Below are positions 9,272 to 21,700 of a DNA stretch of 64,000 bases, in pieces (within the stretch, counting starts at the first letter, position 1; each line of letters starts with the position of its first letter). The stretch is taken from positions 992,001 through 1,056,000 of the forward strand of contig JALJCQ010000004.1 of NCBI GenBank assembly GCA_023091665.1, read 5' to 3'. This stretch comes from Pythium myriotylum. Its lineage: Eukaryota > Oomycota > Peronosporomycetes > Pythiales > Pythiaceae. The notes under the pieces are model-generated. The model was given only the letters and a program-made list of their open reading frames with translations. It was not told the origin of the DNA and searched no databases. The translations under genes were made by a program, and so were the position numbers.

Positions 9272-12200
9272 GATCATGAGCTTGTGTCGAGCGGCGATGC
9301 TGAGGATGGTTCGGATCGACGTGAACTTGGCGACGGGTGCGAATGTCTCTTCGAAGTCGATGCCGTACTTCTGCAGGAACCCCTTGGCAACGAGTCGAGC
9401 CTTGTACCGCTCGACGAGTCCTTCGGCGGTTTCCTTGACCCTGAACACCCACTTGCTGGTGATGGCCTTGCGTCCGGCTGGCAAAGGGACTAGGTCCCAT
9501 GTCTCGTTCTTCTTGAGCGACTCAAGCTCGGAGTCGCAGGCTTCCTTCCAGTTGCTGGCGTCGTCGGATTCCATCGCCGACTTGAACGATGTCGGCAACT
9601 CTCCCCCTGAATTCACGACGAGAGCAAACGCTTCGAGATCGTAATCTTGGTCTTCTCCCCCTTGTTCTTGCACGTCTTCGCCTTCTTCGTCTTCATCTTC
9701 TACGCCTTCCTCTTCGATCGACGTGAGCAGTGCAGACAGATCTTCGAGCGATGTCCTTGAACCTTGCGTGGGTGGTGGAGTCGCACCACTTGTGCGACCA
9801 ACCCGTCCGTAGCGCTTCTCAACTGGCGGTTCAGCCAGGTTCTCGAGCGAGTGCGTGCGAGAGTGGCGCTTGGACCCTGGTGCGTAGTCGACATTCGGCT
9901 GCTGGGCCGATGCTGGTGCTGCTGGACGCTGCGACCGCTGGCCCTGTTGCCACTCCGGTCGCTCGTAGCTGCGCTGACTTGGTGCTGGTGAGGCTGGCTG
10001 CTCACCCATGTCTTCATCATCTTGATCTTCATCATCGCGGAACTCGACGGACTTGCTCCAGGGTTCTTCGCGCTTGCCATCGTCGAACGTGTCTTCCATG
10101 AACTGCGCGTCTCGACTGATGACGATCCGACCGGTTGCGATTTCTTCGAACCGATACGCCTTCTCGTGGTCCGAGTAGCCGAGGAACCGACACAAGATGG
10201 CTCGGGCGTCGAACTTCGACCGCTTCTCCTTGGGCACGTGGACGTACGCATGGCAGCCGAACACCTTGAAGTTGGCGAGCAAGGGCTTCTTCCCGTACCA
10301 TTCTTCGTACGGCGACTTGTACAAGTCTTGAGCGCGGGTCGGAAGTCGGTTGCGAACTTCGACTGCAGTCATGACGGCTTCGCCCCAGTACTCGTCGGAC
10401 AAGTTGGCATGGTGGAGCTTGCAACGACCACACTCACCGATGGTTCGGTTCATGCGCTCCGCCACACCGTTCAACTGAGGCGTGTATGGCGGCGTGACGT
10501 CGTGCTCGATGCCACGCTTGCGGCAGAACTTGGCAAGCTTGGCCGACTGGTACTCGCCGCCGCCGTCGGTCCGAAGCACCTTGACTCGGCGACCGGTCTG
10601 GTTCTCGGCCCAGTTGACGTACTCGACGAACTTGTCGTAGACTTCGTCCTTGGACCGCATCAGGTACAACTTGCACAGTCGAGACTTGTCGTCGGTGAAC
10701 GTGGCAAAGTACTTCATGCCGCCGAAAGTCGGAGTCTTCATGGGGCCGGCCACATCGCTGTACACGACGTCAAGCAGATTCGCAGACCGCTTGGTCGTGC
10801 CCGACTGGAACTTGACGCGAGTCAGCTTGCCGAGTGCACAGCCTTCACAGACCTCCCACTCTTGCACAGACCCAATGTCGAGTCCGTCGGCGAGGTCCTT
10901 CTTGACGATGGCTTCGAGACCGCTGAAGCCGATGTGACCGAGTCGGAGGTGCCACAGGTACGACTTGGACATGGCGCGACCTCGTCTTGTACTGGCGGCG
11001 TGGGCTGCTTCAATCGACACTGGAGACATGTTGAGCTTGAACAGACCCTTGCCGATACGAGTGCCGATGGTCCGCTTGGCGCCCTTGAGAACGACGAAGC
11101 AACCGTCCTTGTCGAACGTCACGGGAGCAACGTCCTCCGTGAATCTTCCGACCGAGAACAGGTTGCGGCTGAGCTTGGGGATATGCCACACGTTGGTGAG
11201 CAAACCCTTCTTGACACCGCTTGGAGTCTTCATCGACATGAGAATGTCTCCCACGCCAACTGCTTGGACCGTGCCATCATCGGCCAGATGCACGTCGACT
11301 GGGTCAATCTTCTTGTAGTTCATCATGAACTGCTTGGTTCGCGACATGTGCTGAGTCGCACCCGAGTCGACCAACCACGCCGTGGATTGACTCGACTTGC
11401 CTTGGGTCTTCCCGACCGAGAACAGGTACTCGCCGGGGTCTTCATCTCGCGCAAGGTTGGCTCGCTGGAACCGTTGCCGAGGGTTGCTGTTTCCGTTGCC
11501 GTTGCCGCCGGAGTTGCCGTTGCCGTTGCCGTTGCCGTTGTCCTTGACACGCGAGTGGCACTCCGCGGCCCAATGACCGATCTTGCCGCAGTAGTTGCAC
11601 GTGCCAGTCTTCTTGACTGCACGGCCCTTGGACTTCGCGTCACTTGTCATGAACGCTTGGCCAAGCGTGGCTCCGTCGCCACCTTGCTCCTTGCGCTTCA
11701 TGTCTTCATGGAGCAGCCGAGACGTCACGAGTTCCCACGTGAGTGCGTCGACACGCGACTCCAACGCCGTGATGAGGAACTGGTACGACTCGCTGAGACT
11801 GCCGAGAAGCGTGATCACCAAGTCGTCTTCGCTGACCGGAGCGCCGACTGCGTCGAGTTGCTCCGCCAGGGTCTTGGGCTTGTTGATGTGCGTGAGCACA
11901 TCGTCACCTTCTTCCATCATGGTCGTGAAGAAACGACGACGAAGAAAGAGCTTGTTGGCAAGGCTCTTCTTCTCGAAGTGTTCTTCCAGTCTTGACCATG
12001 CATCTTGCGCACCACTCGCCGACCGAACCAGCGGGAGCTGCGAGTCTTCCATCGCGAGACAGATCATCGCGAGCGCCTTGCGAGACTTCTTCTTGAAGAG
12101 GGCTCGGTCCGCGTCGGTCTGGCACTGCTCGAGTTTGACCTCTCCACAGACAACTTCCCAGACGTCGCGTTCTTCGAGCACCATCTGCATCTTGAACTTC

Positions 12201-12316
12201 CATGTGTGGAAGTTGGTTCCGTCGAACTTGTTGATGCGGGCTGGGGTGGTCGAATCCATGGCGAAGGCTGGGGAGGCGAAGTCGGTGGAGGCAGAGTCGG
12301 CTGGGCTTGGGCTCAT
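9251..12316 (-). pseudogene. Copia E4 gag-pol, inverted and cut within RT
   Basis: On the minus strand, the frame opens at the ATG in the primer-binding site (12316) and runs through gag, zinc knuckle, protease and integrase into RT. It stops soon after the HKLMI segment, just before the first catalytic Asp region ([11 protein letters not shown]), where it runs into inverted LTR sequence. YVDD and RNase H are missing. The acidic spacer after integrase is shorter than in other copies (DEDQDDEDMG). It cannot make a working RT. Confidence 0.92.
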
Positions 12317-12320
12317 AACC

Positions 12321-12679
12321 TGTTGGAAGGTCGCTTGGTTGGTGGGATGCAAAATGCAAAGTGAATTGATCGGGACTTAGTTCGCTACTGCTACCTCTAA
12401 GCCGTCTGTGTGTGTCCTACGCTACCATAATCAAATGTATGTCCTACCTATCGTAAACATATGCAAACATAAACTGACTTCGTGGATACTTCAACGAAGT
12501 CGATGGGTGGCACTGGATTCAAACCAGAACCAGACGGAGAATCTTCCACATGTCGAATCTTCCACATGTCGAATCTTCCACGGAGAATCTTCTGCAGGAG
12601 AATCTTCTACAGCCGAGCTTCAACTGCCGAGCTTCAACTGGAATGATGACGCTGGGTTCGAGGCGCATCATCTTCAACA
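12321..12679 (-). repeat. Family A LTR-4, 5' LTR of inverted E4 (359 bp)
   Basis: Complete LTR in reverse orientation with two 16-bp units. The outer TGTTG end (at 12679 on this strand) is joined directly to an internal pol sequence in the opposite direction (E5 fragment). Confidence 0.94.
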
Positions 12680-13733
12680 GCCGACGGACTCGACATCGGG
12701 TCTGTGCAAGAGTGGGAGGTCTGTGAAGGCTGTGCACTCGGCAAGCTGACTCGCGTCAAGTTCCAGTCGGGCACGACCAAGCGGTCTGCGAATCTGCTTG
12801 ACGTCGTGTACAGCGATGTGGCCGGCCCCATGAAGACTCCGACTTTCGGCGGCATGAAGTACTTTGCCACGTTCACCGACGACAAGTCTCGACTGTGCAA
12901 GTTGTACCTCATGCGGTCCAAGGACGAAGTCTACGACAAGTTCGTCGAGTTCGTCAACTGGGCCGAGAACCAAACCGGTCGTCGAGTCAAGGTGCTTCGA
13001 ACCGACGGCGGCGGCGAGTACCAGTCGGCCAAGCTTGCCAAGTTCTGTCGCAAGCATGGCATCGAGCACGACGTCACGCCGCCATACACGCCTCAGTTGA
13101 ACGGTGTGGCGGAGCGCATGAACCGAACCATCGGTAAGTGTGGTCGTTGCAAGCTCCACCATGCCAACTTGTCCGACGAGTACTGGGGCGAAGCCGTCAT
13201 GACTGCAGTCGAAGTTCGCAACCGACTTCCGACCCGCGCTCAAGACTTGTACAAGTCGCCGTACGAAGAATGGTACGGGAAGAAGCCCTTGCTCGCCAAC
13301 TTCAAGGTGTTCGGCTGCCATGCGTACGTCCACGTGCCGAAGGAGAAGCGGTCGAAGTTCGACGCCCGAGCCATCTTGTGTCGGTTCCTCGGCTACTCGG
13401 ACCACGAGAAGGCGTATCGGTTTGAAGAAATCGCAACCGGCCGGATCGTCATCAGTCGAGACACGCAGTTCATGGAAGACACATTCGACGATGGCAGGCG
13501 CGAAGAACACTGGAGCAAGTCCGTCGAGTTCCGCGACGATGAAGATGAAGAAGATCAAGATGAAGCAACCGACAACCAAGATGATGAAGACATGGGTGAG
13601 CAGCCAGCCTCACCAGCACCAAGTCAGCGCAGCTACGAGCGACCGGAGTGGCAACAGGGCCAGCGGTCGCCGCGTCCAGCAGCACCAGCATCGACCCAGC
13701 AGCCGAATGTCGACTACGCACCAGGGTCCAAGC
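12680..13733 (+). pseudogene. Copia E5, integrase-region pol fragment
   Basis: A 1,054-bp piece of pol from the GAG-pre-integrase zinc region through the integrase core (TDGGGEY and [10 protein letters not shown]) to the Pro-rich spacer. It is bounded on both sides by the TGTTG end of an LTR: inverted LTR-4 on the left and direct LTR-5 on the right. It lacks gag, protease, RT and RNase H. The open frame runs on into LTR-5, ending near 13894. Confidence 0.92.
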
Positions 13734-14092
13734 TGTTGAAGATGATGCGCCTCGAACCCAGCGTCATCATTCCAGTTGAAGCTCGGCAGTTGAAGCTCGG
13801 CTGTAGAAGATTCTCCTGCAGAAGATTCTCCGTGGAAGATTCGACATGTGGAAGATTCGACATGTGGAAGATTCTCCGTCTGGTTCTGGTTTGAATCCAG
13901 TGCCACCCATCGACTTCGTTGAAGTATCCACGAAGTCAGTTTATGTTTGCATATGTTTACGATAGGTAGGACATACATTTGATTATGGTAGCGTAGGACA
14001 CACACGGACGGCTTAGAGGTAGCAGTAGCGAACTAAGTCCCGATCAATTCACTTTGCATTTTGCATCCCACCAACCAAGCGACCTTCCAACA
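13734..14092 (+). repeat. Family A LTR-5, 5' LTR of E6 (359 bp)
   Basis: TGTTG...CAACA, two 16-bp units. The left edge abuts E5 pol without a polypurine tract; the right edge has a normal primer-binding site. Confidence 0.94.
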
Positions 14093-14096
14093 GGTT

Positions 14097-17000
14097 ATGA
14101 GCCCAAGCCCAGCCGACTCTGCCTCCACCGACTTCGCCTCCCCAGCCTTCGCCATGGATTCGACCACCCCAGCCCGCATCAACAAGTTCGACGGAACCAA
14201 CTTCCACACATGGAAGTTCAAGATGCAGATGGTGCTCGAAGAACGCGACGTCTGGGAAGTTGTCTGTGGAGAGGTCAAACTCGAGCAGTGCCAGACCGAC
14301 GCGGACCGAGCCCTCTTCAAGAAGAAGTCTCGCAAGGCGCTCGCGATGATCTGTCTCGCGATGGAAGACTCGCAGCTCCCGCTGGTTCGGTCGGCGAGTG
14401 GTGCGCAAGATGCATGGTCAAGACTGGAAGAACACTTCGAGAAGAAGAGCCTTGCCAACAAGCTCTTTCTTCGTCGTCGTTTCTTCACGACCATGATGGA
14501 AGAAGGTGACGATGTGCTCACGCACATCAACAAGCCCAAGACCCTGGCGGAGCAACTCGACGCAGTCGGCGCTCCGGTCAGCGAAGACGACTTGGTGATC
14601 ACGCTTCTCGGCAGTCTCAGCGAGTCGTACCAGTTCCTCATCACGGCGTTGGAGTCGCGTGTCGACGCACTCACGTGGGAACTCGTGACGTCTCGGCTGC
14701 TCCATGAAGACATGAAGCGCAAGGAGCAAGGTGGCGACGGAGCCACGCTTGGCCAAGCGTTCATGACAAGTGACGCGAAGCCCAAGGGCCGTGCAGTCAA
14801 GAAGACTGGCACGTGCAACTACTGCGGCAAGATCGGTCATTGGGCCGCGGAGTGCCACTCGCGTGTCAAGGACAACGGCAACGGCAACGGCAACGGCAAC
14901 TCCGGCGGCAACGGCAACGGAAACAGCAACCCTCGGCAACGGTTCCAGCGAGCCAACCTTGCGCGAGATGAAGACCCCGGCGAGTACCTGTTCTCGGTCG
15001 GGAAGACCCAAGGCAAGTCGAGTCAATCCACGGCGTGGTTGGTCGACTCGGGTGCGACTCAGCACATGTCGCGAACCAAGCAGTTCATGATGAACTACAA
15101 GAAGATTGACCCAGTCGACGTGCATCTGGCCGATGATGGCACGGTCCAAGCAGTTGGCGTGGGAGACATTCTCATGTCGATGAAGACTCCAAGCGGTGTC
15201 AAGAAGGGTTTGCTCACCAACGTGTGGCATATCCCCAAGCTCAGCCGCAACCTGTTCTCGGTCGGAAGATTCACGGAGGACGTTGCTCCCGTGACGTTCG
15301 ACAAGGACGGTTGCTTCGTCGTTCTCAAGGGCGCCAAGCGGACCATCGGCACTCGTATCGGCAAGGGTCTGTTCAAGCTCAACATGTCTCCAGTGTCGAT
15401 TGAAGCAGCCCACGCCGCCAGTACAAGACGAGGTCGCGCCATGTCCAAGTCGTACCTGTGGCACCTCCGACTCGGTCACATCGGCTTCAGCGGTCTCGAA
15501 GCCATCGTCAAGAAGGACCTCGCCGACGGACTCGACATCGGGTCTGTGCAAGAGTGGGAGGTCTGTGAAGGCTGTGCACTCGGCAAGCTGACTCGCGTCA
15601 AGTTCCAGTCGGGCACGACCAAGCGGTCTGCGAATCTGCTTGACGTCGTGTACAGCGATGTGGCCGGCCCCATGAAGACTCCGACTTTCGGCGGCATGAA
15701 GTACTTTGCCACGTTCACCGACGACAAGTCTCGACTGTGCAAGTTGTACCTCATGCGGTCCAAGGACGAAGTCTACGACAAGTTCGTCGAGTTCGTCAAC
15801 TGGGCCGAGAACCAAACCGGTCGTCGAGTCAAGGTGCTTCGAACCGACGGCGGCGGCGAGTACCAGTCGGCCAAACTTGCCAAGTTCTGTCGCAAGCATG
15901 GCATCGAGCACGATGTCACGCCGCCATACACGCCTCAGTTGAACGGTGTGGCGGAGCGCATGAACCGAACCATCGGTGAGTGTGGTCGTTGCAAGCTCCA
16001 CCATGCCAACTTGTCCGACGAGTACTGGGGCGAAGCCGTCATGACTGCAGTCGAAGTTCGCAACCGACTTCCGACCCGCGCTCAAGACTTGTACAAGTCG
16101 CCGTACGAAGAATGGTACGGGAAGAAGCCCTTGCTCGCCAACTTCAAGGTGTTCGGCTGCCTGCGTACGTCCACGTGCCGAAGGAGAAGCGGTCGAAGTT
16201 CGACGCCCGAGCCATCTTGTGTCGGTTCCTCGGCTACTCGGACCACGAGAAGGCGTATCGGTTTGAAGAAATCGCAACCGGCCGGATCGTCATCAGTCGA
16301 GACGCGCAGTTCATGGAAGACACATTCGACGATGGCAAGCGCGAAGAACCCTGGAGCAAGTCCGTCGAGTTCCGCGACGATGAAGATGATGAAGATCAAG
16401 ATGAAGCAACCGACAACCAAGATGATGAAGACATGGGTGAGCAGCCAGCCTCACCAGCACCAAGTCAGCGCAGCTACGAGCGACCGGAGTGGCAACAGGG
16501 CCAGCGGTCGCAGCGTCCAGCAGCACCAGCATCGGCCCAGCAGCCGAATGTCGACTACGCACCAGGGTCCAAGCGCCACTCTCGCACGCACTCGCTCGAG
16601 AACCTGGCTGAACCGCCAGTTGAGAAGCGCTACGGACGGGTTGGTCGCACAAGTGGTGCGACTCCACCACCCACGCAAGGTCCAAGGACATCGCTCGAAG
16701 ATCTGTCTGCACTGCTCACGTCGATCGAAGAGGAAGGCGTAGAAGATGAAGATGAAGAAGGCGAAGACGTGCAAGAACAAGGGGGAGAAGACCAAGATTA
16801 CGATCTCGAAGCGTTTGCTCTCGTCGTGAATTCAGGGGGAGAGTTGCCGACATCGTTCAAGTCGGCGATGGAATCCGACGACGCCAGCAACTGGAAGGAA
16901 GCCTGCGACTCCGAGCTCGAGTCGCTCAAGAAGAACGAGACATGGGACCTAGTCCCTTTGCCAGCCGGACGCAAGGCCATCACCAGCAAGTGGGTGTTCA

Positions 17001-18469
17001 AGGTCAAGGAAACCGCCGAAGGACTTGTCGAGCGGTACAAGGCTCGACTCGTTGCCAAGGGGTTCCTGCAGAAGTACGGCATCGACTTCGAAGAGACATT
17101 CGCACCCGTCGCCAAGTTCACGTCGATCCGCACCATCCTCAGCATCGCCGCTCGACACAAGCTCATGATCCATCAGATGGATGTCAAGACGGCGTTCCTG
17201 AACGGCAACCTCGACGAAGAAATCTACATGAAGCAGCCCGAAGGCTTCGTCGACCAGCGCCACCCGGACTACGTGTGCAAGCTCAAGCGCTCGCTCTACG
17301 GTCTCAAGCAGTCGCCACGCATGTGGAACCAGACCATCGACGCCTTCATGCGCAAGGTCGGCTTCACCAAGTGCGAGATGGACCACTGCGTGTACGTCAA
17401 GCGGAGCGGCTCAGCGATGATCTTCGTGGTGATCTACGTCGACGACCTCATCCTCGCCTGCAACAGCCTCGAGTTGCTCACGGCGACCAAGCGTGCACTC
17501 AGCGAACGCTTCGAGATGTCCGACCTCGGCGAACTCAAGTACTGCCTCGGCATGGAAGTTGATCAAGACCCCAAGTCCGGCGACGTGACCATGCGGCAGA
17601 CCAAGTTCCTGCAGTCGATCCTGACCAAGTTCGGCATGCAAGACTGCAAACCAGTGAGGACCCCTCAAGACCCCGGACTCAAGCTGACCAAGGCCATGTG
17701 TGAAGGTGGTTGCAAGCACGAAGACACCATGAAGAACGTGCCGTACCGAAGTGCAGTCGGCGCACTCATGTACCTCATGGTCGGCACTCGACCAGACCTC
17801 GCAGCGGCAGTCGGCACACTCAGCCAGTTCGCCGCGGACCCGTGTCCAACACATTGGCAAGCTCTCAAGCGTGTGCTCCGGTATCTGCAAGCGACTCCGA
17901 CCTACGGCCTGCAGTTCTCGGCATCGAACGACGGAAGACTGGTCGGCTACTCCGACGCCGACTGGGCTGGCGACATCGAGTCACGTCGAAGCACCAGCGG
18001 CTACGTGTTCATGCTCAACGGCGGATGCATCAGCTGGCGCAGCAAGAAGCAGCGAACTGTCGCCCTCTCCTCGACCGAAGCAGAGTACATGGCTCTATCG
18101 GAAGCGATCCAAGAAGCCGTGTGGCTCAAGGCGTTCCTGTGCGAACTCGGCGAAGTTGCAAGCGACCAAGCGCTCACGGTGTACGAAGACAACCAAGGTG
18201 CGATCGCGTTGGCCAAGAACCCCGAGTTCCACAAGCGCACCAAGCACATCGACATTCGCTACCACTTCGTTCGCGAGAAGGTCGAGGACGGTCAAGTGTG
18301 TCTGCAGTATTGCCCGACCCAAGACATGCTTGCCGACATCATGACCAAGCCGATCCCCACTGTCCAGTTCGACGTGCTCCGCACCAAGCTTGGTGTTCAA
18401 GACGCAGTCGAGTCGAGGGGGAGTGTTGAAGATGATGCGCCTCGAACCCAGCGTCATCATTCCAGTTGA
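14097..18469 (+). pseudogene. Copia E6 gag-pol with the same frameshift as E3
   Basis: Full-length copy with all domains. Near 16,160 it has the same one-A deletion as E3 (GGCTGCCTGCG), which splits the frame after integrase. It shares with E5 the variant CGTGCCGAAGG where the other copies read CGTGCCCAAGG, so it looks like a relative of both. RT has YVDD and RNase H is complete; the stop is in LTR-6. Confidence 0.93.
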
Positions 18470-18782
18470 AGCTCGGCAGTTGAAGCTCGGCTGTAGAAGA
18501 TTCTCCTGCAGAAGATTCTCCGTGGAAGATTCGACATGTGGAAGATTCGACATGTGGAAGATTCTCCGTCTGGTTCTGGTTTGAATCCAGTGCCACCCAT
18601 CGACTTCGTTGAAGTATCCACGAAGTCAGTTTATGTTTGCATATGTTTACGATAGGTAGGACATACATATGATTACGGTAGCGTAGGACACACACAGACG
18701 GCTTAGAGGTAGCAGTAGCGAACTAAGTCCCGATCAATTCACTTTGCATTTTGCATCCCACCAACCAAGCGACCTTCCAACA
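18424..18782 (+). repeat. Family A LTR-6, shared by E6 and E7 (359 bp)
   Basis: Two 16-bp units. A normal polypurine tract lies on the left and a normal primer-binding site on the right, so it is a true shared LTR. It has the variant ACATACATATGATTACGG also seen in LTR-10. Confidence 0.94.
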
Positions 18783-18786
18783 GGTT

Positions 18787-21700
18787 ATGAGCCCAAGCCC
18801 AGCCGACTCTGCCTCCACCGACTTCGCCTCCCCAGCCTTCGCCATGGATTCGACCACCCCAGCCCGCATCAGCAAGTTCGACGGAACCAACTTCCACACA
18901 TGGAAGTTCAAGATGCAGATGGTGCTCGAAGAACGCGACGTCTGGGAAGTTGTCTGTGGAGAGGTCAAACTCGAGCAGTGCCAGACCGACGCGGACCGAG
19001 CCCTCTTCAAGAAGAAGTCTCGCAAGGCGCTCGCGATGATCTGTCTCGCGATGGAAGACTCGCAGCTCCCGCTGGTTCGGTCGGCGAGTGGTGCGCAAGA
19101 TGCATGGTCAAGACTGGAAGAACACTTCGAGAAGAAGAGCCTTGCCAACAAGCTCTTTCTTCGTCGTCGTTTCTTCACGACCATGATGGAAGAAGGTGAC
19201 GATGTGCTCACGCACATCAACAAGCTCAAGACCCTGGCCGAGCAACTCGACGCAGTCGGCGCTTCGGTCAGCGAAGACGACTTGGTGATCACGCTTCTCG
19301 GCAGTCTCAGCGAGTCGTACCAGTTCCTCATCACGGCGTTGGAGTCGCGTGTCGACGCACTCACGTGGGAACTCGTGACGTCTCGGCTGCTCCATGAAGA
19401 CATGAAGCGCAAGGAGCAAGGTGGCGACGGAGCCACGCTTGGCCAAGCGTTCATGACAAGTGACGCGAAGCCCAAGGGCCGTGCAGTCAAGAAGACTGGC
19501 ACGTGCAACTACTGCGGCAAGATCGGTCATTGGGCCGCGGAGTGCCACTCGCGTGTCAAGGACAACGGCAACGGCAACGGCAACTCCGGCGGCAACGGCA
19601 ACGGAAACAGCAACCCTCGGCAACGGTTCCAGCGAGCCAACCTTGCGCGAGATGAAGACCCCGGCGAGTACCTGTTCTCGGTCGGGAAGACCCAAGGCAA
19701 GTCGAGTCAATCCACGGCGTGGTTGGTCGACTCGGGTGCGACTCAGCACATGTCGCGAACCAAGCAGTTCATGATGAACTACAAGAAGATTGACCCAGTC
19801 GACGTGCATCTGGCCGATGATGGCACGGTCCAAGCAGTTGGCGTGGGAGACATTCTCATGTCGATGAAGACTCCAAGCGGTGTCAAGAAGGGTTTGCTCA
19901 CCAACGTGTGGCATATCCCCAAGCTCAGCCGCAACCTGTTCTCGGTCGGAAGATTCACGGAGGACGTTGCTCCCGTGACGTTCGACAAGGACGGTTGCTT
20001 TGTCATGCTGAAGGGCGCCAAGCGGACCATCGGCACTCGAATCGGCAAGGGTCTGTTCAAGCTCAACATGTCTCCAGTGTCGATTGAAGCAGCCCACGCC
20101 GCCAGTACAAGACGAGGTCGCGCCATGTCCAAGTCGTACCTGTGGCACCTCCGACTCGGTCACATCGGCTTCAGCGGACTCGAAGCCATCGTCAAGAAGG
20201 ACCTCGCCGACGGACTCGACATTGGGTCTGTGCAAGAGTGGGAGGTCTGTGAAGGCTGTGCACTCGGCAAGCTGACTCGCGTCAAGTTCCAGTCGGGCAC
20301 GACCAAGCGGTCTGCGAATCTGCTTGACGTCGTGTACAGCGATGTGGCCGGCCCCATGAAGACTCCGACTTTCGGCGGCATGAAGTACTTTGCCACGTTC
20401 ACCGACGACAAGTCTCGACTGTGCAAGTTGTACCTGATGCGGTCCAAGGACGAAGTCTACGACAAGTTCGTCGAGTTCGTCAACTGGGCCGAGAACCAAA
20501 CCGGTCGTCGAGTCAAGGTGCTTCGAACCGACGGCGGCGGCGAGTACCAGTCGGCCAAGCTTGCCAAGTTCTGTCGCAAGCATGGCATCGAGCACGACGT
20601 CACGCCGCCATACACGCCTCAGTTGAACGGTGTGGCGGAGCGCATGAACCGAACCATCGGTAAGTGTGGTCGTTGCAAGCTCCACCATGCCAACTTGTCC
20701 GACGAGTACTGGGGCGAAGCCGTCATGACTGCAGTCGAAGTTCGCAACCGACTTCCGACCCGCGCTCAAGACTTGTACAAGTCGCCGTACGAAGAATGGT
20801 ACGGGAAGAAGCCCTTGCTCGCCAACTTCAAGGTGTTCGGCTGCCATGCGTACGTCCACGTGCCCAAGGAGAAGCGGTCGAAGTTCGACGCCCGAGCCAT
20901 CTTGTGTCGGTTCCTCGGCTACTCGGACCACGAGAAGGCGTATCGGTTTGAAGAAATCGCAACCGGCCGGATCGTCATCAGTCGAGACACGCAGTTCATG
21001 GAAGACACATTCGACGATGGCAAGCGCGAAGAACCCTGGAGCAAGTCCGTCGAGTTCCGCGACGAGGATGATGATCAAGATCAAGATGAAGCAACCGACA
21101 ACCAAGATGATGAAGACATGGGTGAGCAGCCAGCCTCACCAGCACCAAGTCAGCGCAGCTACGAGCGACCGGAGTGGCAACAGGGCCAGCGGTCGCAGCG
21201 TCCAGCAGCACCAGCATCGACCCAGCAGCCGAATGTCGACTACGCACCAGGGTCCAAGCGCCACTCTCGCACGCACTCGCTCGAGAACCTGGCTGAACCG
21301 CCAGTTGAGAAGCGCTACGGACGGGTTGGACGCACAAGTGGTGCGACTCCACCACCCACGCAAGGTCCAAGGACATCGCTCGAAGATCTGTCTGCACTGC
21401 TCACGTCGATCGAAGAGGAAGGCGTAGAAGATGAAGATGAAGAAGGCGAAGACGTGCAAGAACAAGGGGGAGAAGACCAAGATTACGATCTCGAAGAGTT
21501 TGCTCTCGTCGTGAATTCAGGGGGAGAGTTGCCGACATCGTTCAAGTCGGCGATGGAATCCGACGACGCCAGCAACTGGAAGGAAGCCTGCGACTCCGAG
21601 CTTGAGTCGCTCAAGAAGAACGAGACATGGGACCTTGTCCCTTTGCCAGCCGGACGCAAGGCCATCACCAGCAAGTGGGTGTTCAAGGTCAAGGAAACCG

